A stretch of 8,302 nucleotides of DNA from Pseudomonadota bacterium (GTDB lineage Bacteria > Pseudomonadota > Gammaproteobacteria > Steroidobacterales > Woeseiaceae): assembly GCA_022567775.1 (NCBI GenBank), contig JADFGH010000089.1, positions 1-8,302 of the forward strand, written 5' to 3'. The notes beneath the pieces were generated by a model that was given only the letters and a program-made list of their open reading frames with translations, ran no database searches and was not told where the DNA came from. The position numbers and the translations under genes are program-made. Shown piece by piece: positions 6,815-8,302 of this stretch (positions within the stretch are counted from its first letter, which is position 1; each line of letters starts with the position of its first letter).

Positions 6815-7918
6815 ATGTCAATTCGCCCGAATATCGCAGAAAAAGCCAGTTTTGCCCGCATCCGCTATGCCCAGTGCTGGGAGGACGCCGATGTGCTGCT
6901 GGAGGCCATGGACGTGCGTCCAACCGATACCTGCCTGTCTATCGCCTCGGCTGGTGACAATACGCTGGCTCTCGTTGCTGCCGGTGCAAAACGCGTCATT
7001 GCGGTTGATCTGAGCCCGGCGCAGATCGCCTGCCTCGAATTGCGTGTGGCAGCTATCCGCTCCCTCACACATGCACAGTTCCTCGAATTGCTCGGGCAGA
7101 ATCCGAGCACTGACCGGCGAATACATTACCAACGCTGCCGTGACGAACTGTCGGCGGTGAGCCGTCAGTTCTGGGACCGGAACCCGACGCTGATCGATCA
7201 GGGGATTGCTCAGGGCGGCAAATTTGAACGCTATCTCAGGGCATTCCGGCGCTTTGTCCTGCCGCTTGTACACAATCGGCAAACCGTTAGCAGGCTGTTC
7301 GAACTCGAGTGCGAGGAGGACCGGCGAGCGTTCTACAACGAGCGGTGGAACAACAAACGCTGGGACCTGCTGTGCCGGATGTTTTTCGGGCGTGCGTCAC
7401 TGGGGCGTCTCGGCAGAGACCCGAGCTTTATGAAATATGCGGACGAACCGGTTTGGCAAAGCTTACAGCGGCGCATTCCCAATGCTTTTATCACGCAGCG
7501 ACCAGCCGACAATCCCTACCTGCAATGGATCCTCGAAGGCCGCTTTGTATCCGCACTTCCCTTTGCATGGCGCGCAGAAAATTTCGCAAAGATTCGCGCC
7601 AATATTGACTGCCTGGAATGGCGCTGTGATTCGATAGAGCAGGTGCTGTCCGAAGTACCCAGCGGCTCTCTGAACGGCTGCAACCTCAGCGACATTTTTG
7701 AATACATGTCGCAGCCCGACTACGAGCGTTTATTGACTGAATTGGTACGCGCCGGCGCACCGGGCTGCCGCCTGGTTTACTGGAATGTTGTCGCGCAAAG
7801 ACAAAGACCGGCGTCGCTTAGTCATGTCCTGCGGCCGCAACGAACGCTGGCGCGCGATCTGCACCGGCGCGACAAGGCATTCTTCTACCGCGATTTTGTC
7901 GTTGAGGAGGTCCTCTGA
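6815..7918 (+). CDS. DUF3419 / BtaA-like S-adenosylmethionine 3-amino-3-carboxypropyl transferase
   Basis: A 367-residue protein without membrane segments. The best-known relative, BtaA, moves the 3-amino-3-carboxypropyl group of S-adenosylmethionine to diacylglycerol, making diacylglyceryl homoserine, the precursor of betaine lipids. Family blocks are visible in order: RIRYAQCWEDADVLLEAMDV (15-34); a Rossmann-type SAM-binding loop CLSIASAGDNTLAL (40-53) with the acidic strand VIAVDLSPAQ (61-70); KFERYLRAFRRFVLPLVH; the NERWNNKRWDLLCRMFF block; GRLGRDPSFMKYA; and near the C-terminus GCNLSDIFEYMS followed by CRLVYWNVV. The order and spacing look complete, so it is probably functional. No BtaB-like N-methyltransferase is in the window, so methylation to a betaine lipid is not shown. 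The lipid acceptor could be diacylglycerol or, given the isoprenoid neighbours, a prenylated glycerol or other alcohol. The stop TGA shares bases with the next ATG, linking it to the kinase gene. Family confident, substrate not. Confidence 0.88.
   Translation: MSIRPNIAEKASFARIRYAQCWEDADVLLEAMDVRPTDTCLSIASAGDNTLALVAAGAKRVIAVDLSPAQIACLELRVAAIRSLTHAQFLELLGQNPSTDRRIHYQRCRDELSAVSRQFWDRNPTLIDQGIAQGGKFERYLRAFRRFVLPLVHNRQTVSRLFELECEEDRRAFYNERWNNKRWDLLCRMFFGRASLGRLGRDPSFMKYADEPVWQSLQRRIPNAFITQRPADNPYLQWILEGRFVSALPFAWRAENFAKIRANIDCLEWRCDSIEQVLSEVPSGSLNGCNLSDIFEYMSQPDYERLLTELVRAGAPGCRLVYWNVVAQRQRPASLSHVLRPQRTLARDLHRRDKAFFYRDFVVEEVL
7904..7910 (+). promoter_or_regulatory. Strong ribosome binding site for the kinase gene
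   Basis: GAGGAGG ends 7 bases before the ATG at 7918, within the last codons of the BtaA-like gene. GAGG (7904-7907) can fold on CCTC (7912-7915) over a 4-base loop, so the site may be partly hidden until a ribosome finishing the upstream gene opens it. The folding is a suggestion only. Confidence 0.75.
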
Positions 7919-8302
7919 TGGAAGACTCCCTGTACCTGCTCGTCTTGCCGCCACTAATGCTGGTCCCTGCAATGGGTCTTCTGAGCATGATTCGCAGTAC
8001 CCACAAGATCGGCCAGGAACTCAAACGGAAATCATTTCATGTTGGCGTTGGACTGGCCTCTTTATCGTTTCCGCTGGTTCTAAATGAACCCTGGAAAGTC
8101 ATTACCGGAATGTCCCTGGCAGTCGCATGGATGTCTGCCGTCAGAGTCTTGCCATGTTTGCAACGCTATTTCGGCTCGGTCCTGCACGATTGCGAGCGCA
8201 AGTCGATGGGCGAGGTGCATTTTGCGCTGTCGATAGCCGGGCTGCTGCTCGTAACCAGCAGCAGCCCGCTGTTGTTTGCCATCCCGGTCCTGATTCTGGC
8301 CC
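7918..8302 (+). CDS. Polyprenol/phytol/diacylglycerol kinase-family membrane protein (3'-truncated)
   Basis: The first 128 residues are visible and the gene runs off the window. The family (plant phytol kinase VTE5, yeast dolichol kinase SEC59, yeast diacylglycerol kinase DGK1) phosphorylates membrane lipid alcohols, often with CTP as donor. Visible signs are a first hydrophobic segment (about 5-25), the hallmark ELKRKSFHVGVGL (34-46; Glu34, Arg37, Lys38, His41), a second hydrophobic stretch (about 42-55), a third (about 62-79), and the block RKSMGEVHFALSIAGLLL (94-111) matching the family RxSxGE motif, followed by another membrane segment. The later nucleotide-binding glycine-rich parts would lie beyond the edge. 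The ATG overlaps the BtaA-like stop as TGATG with a strong ribosome binding site. The substrate could be a prenol, which would fit the UbiA and reductase genes, or diacylglycerol, which is the usual BtaA acceptor. The sequence seen cannot separate these. Confidence 0.82.
   Translation, partial: MEDSLYLLVLPPLMLVPAMGLLSMIRSTHKIGQELKRKSFHVGVGLASLSFPLVLNEPWKVITGMSLAVAWMSAVRVLPCLQRYFGSVLHDCERKSMGEVHFALSIAGLLLVTSSSPLLFAIPVLILA
8238..8268 (+). repeat. Perfect 12-bp inverted repeat inside the kinase gene
   Basis: CGGGCTGCTGCT (8238-8249) is the exact reverse complement of AGCAGCAGCCCG (8257-8268), with a 7-base loop. It encodes a Leu run followed by a Ser run. No T run follows, so it does not look like an intrinsic terminator. 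It may be a by-product of repeated CTG and AGC codons. Confidence 0.6.

Overview
The window holds six genes, all on the + strand, in one tightly packed block. The first gene is cut at its 5' end and the last at its 3' end. Base composition looks moderately GC-rich (roughly 55-60 % by eye), the genes start with ATG behind GGAG-like ribosome binding sites, and neighbouring genes mostly overlap or nearly touch. This suggests a bacterium, most likely a proteobacterium (possibly a marine gammaproteobacterium). The taxon is an impression from style and protein flavour, not something proved here.

Layout: (1) 3-1133, a class I HMG-CoA reductase missing its first few dozen residues; (2) 1126-2034, a UbiA-superfamily membrane prenyltransferase overlapping the reductase by 8 bases; (3) 2047-4542, an 831-residue phosphotransferase with an N-terminal PEP/pyruvate-binding (ATP-binding) domain, a long middle domain and a C-terminal swivelling phosphohistidine domain, the architecture of rifampin phosphotransferase rather than of PEP synthase; (4) 4539-6677, an RND/MMPL-type exporter (HAE3-like) overlapping by ATGA; then a 137-base gap; (5) 6815-7918, a DUF3419/BtaA-like S-adenosylmethionine-dependent 3-amino-3-carboxypropyl transferase; (6) 7918-8302 and beyond, the N-terminal part of a CTP-dependent polyprenol/phytol/diacylglycerol kinase-type membrane protein, starting inside the stop codon of gene 5 (TGATG).

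Read together, the genes suggest a dedicated lipid pathway. HMG-CoA reductase would supply mevalonate for isoprenoids. The prenol kinase and the PEP-type phosphotransferase could activate or salvage a lipid alcohol. The UbiA enzyme would attach a prenyl chain to an acceptor. The BtaA-like enzyme would put an aminocarboxypropyl (homoserine-type) headgroup on a lipid hydroxyl. The RND protein would move the product out of the inner membrane. Each family assignment is fairly secure. The joint pathway and its product are inference, and this combination is the most interesting thing in the window. No RNA genes, CRISPR arrays, insertion sequences, integrases or convincing terminators were seen, and there is no gene-free stretch longer than 137 bases.
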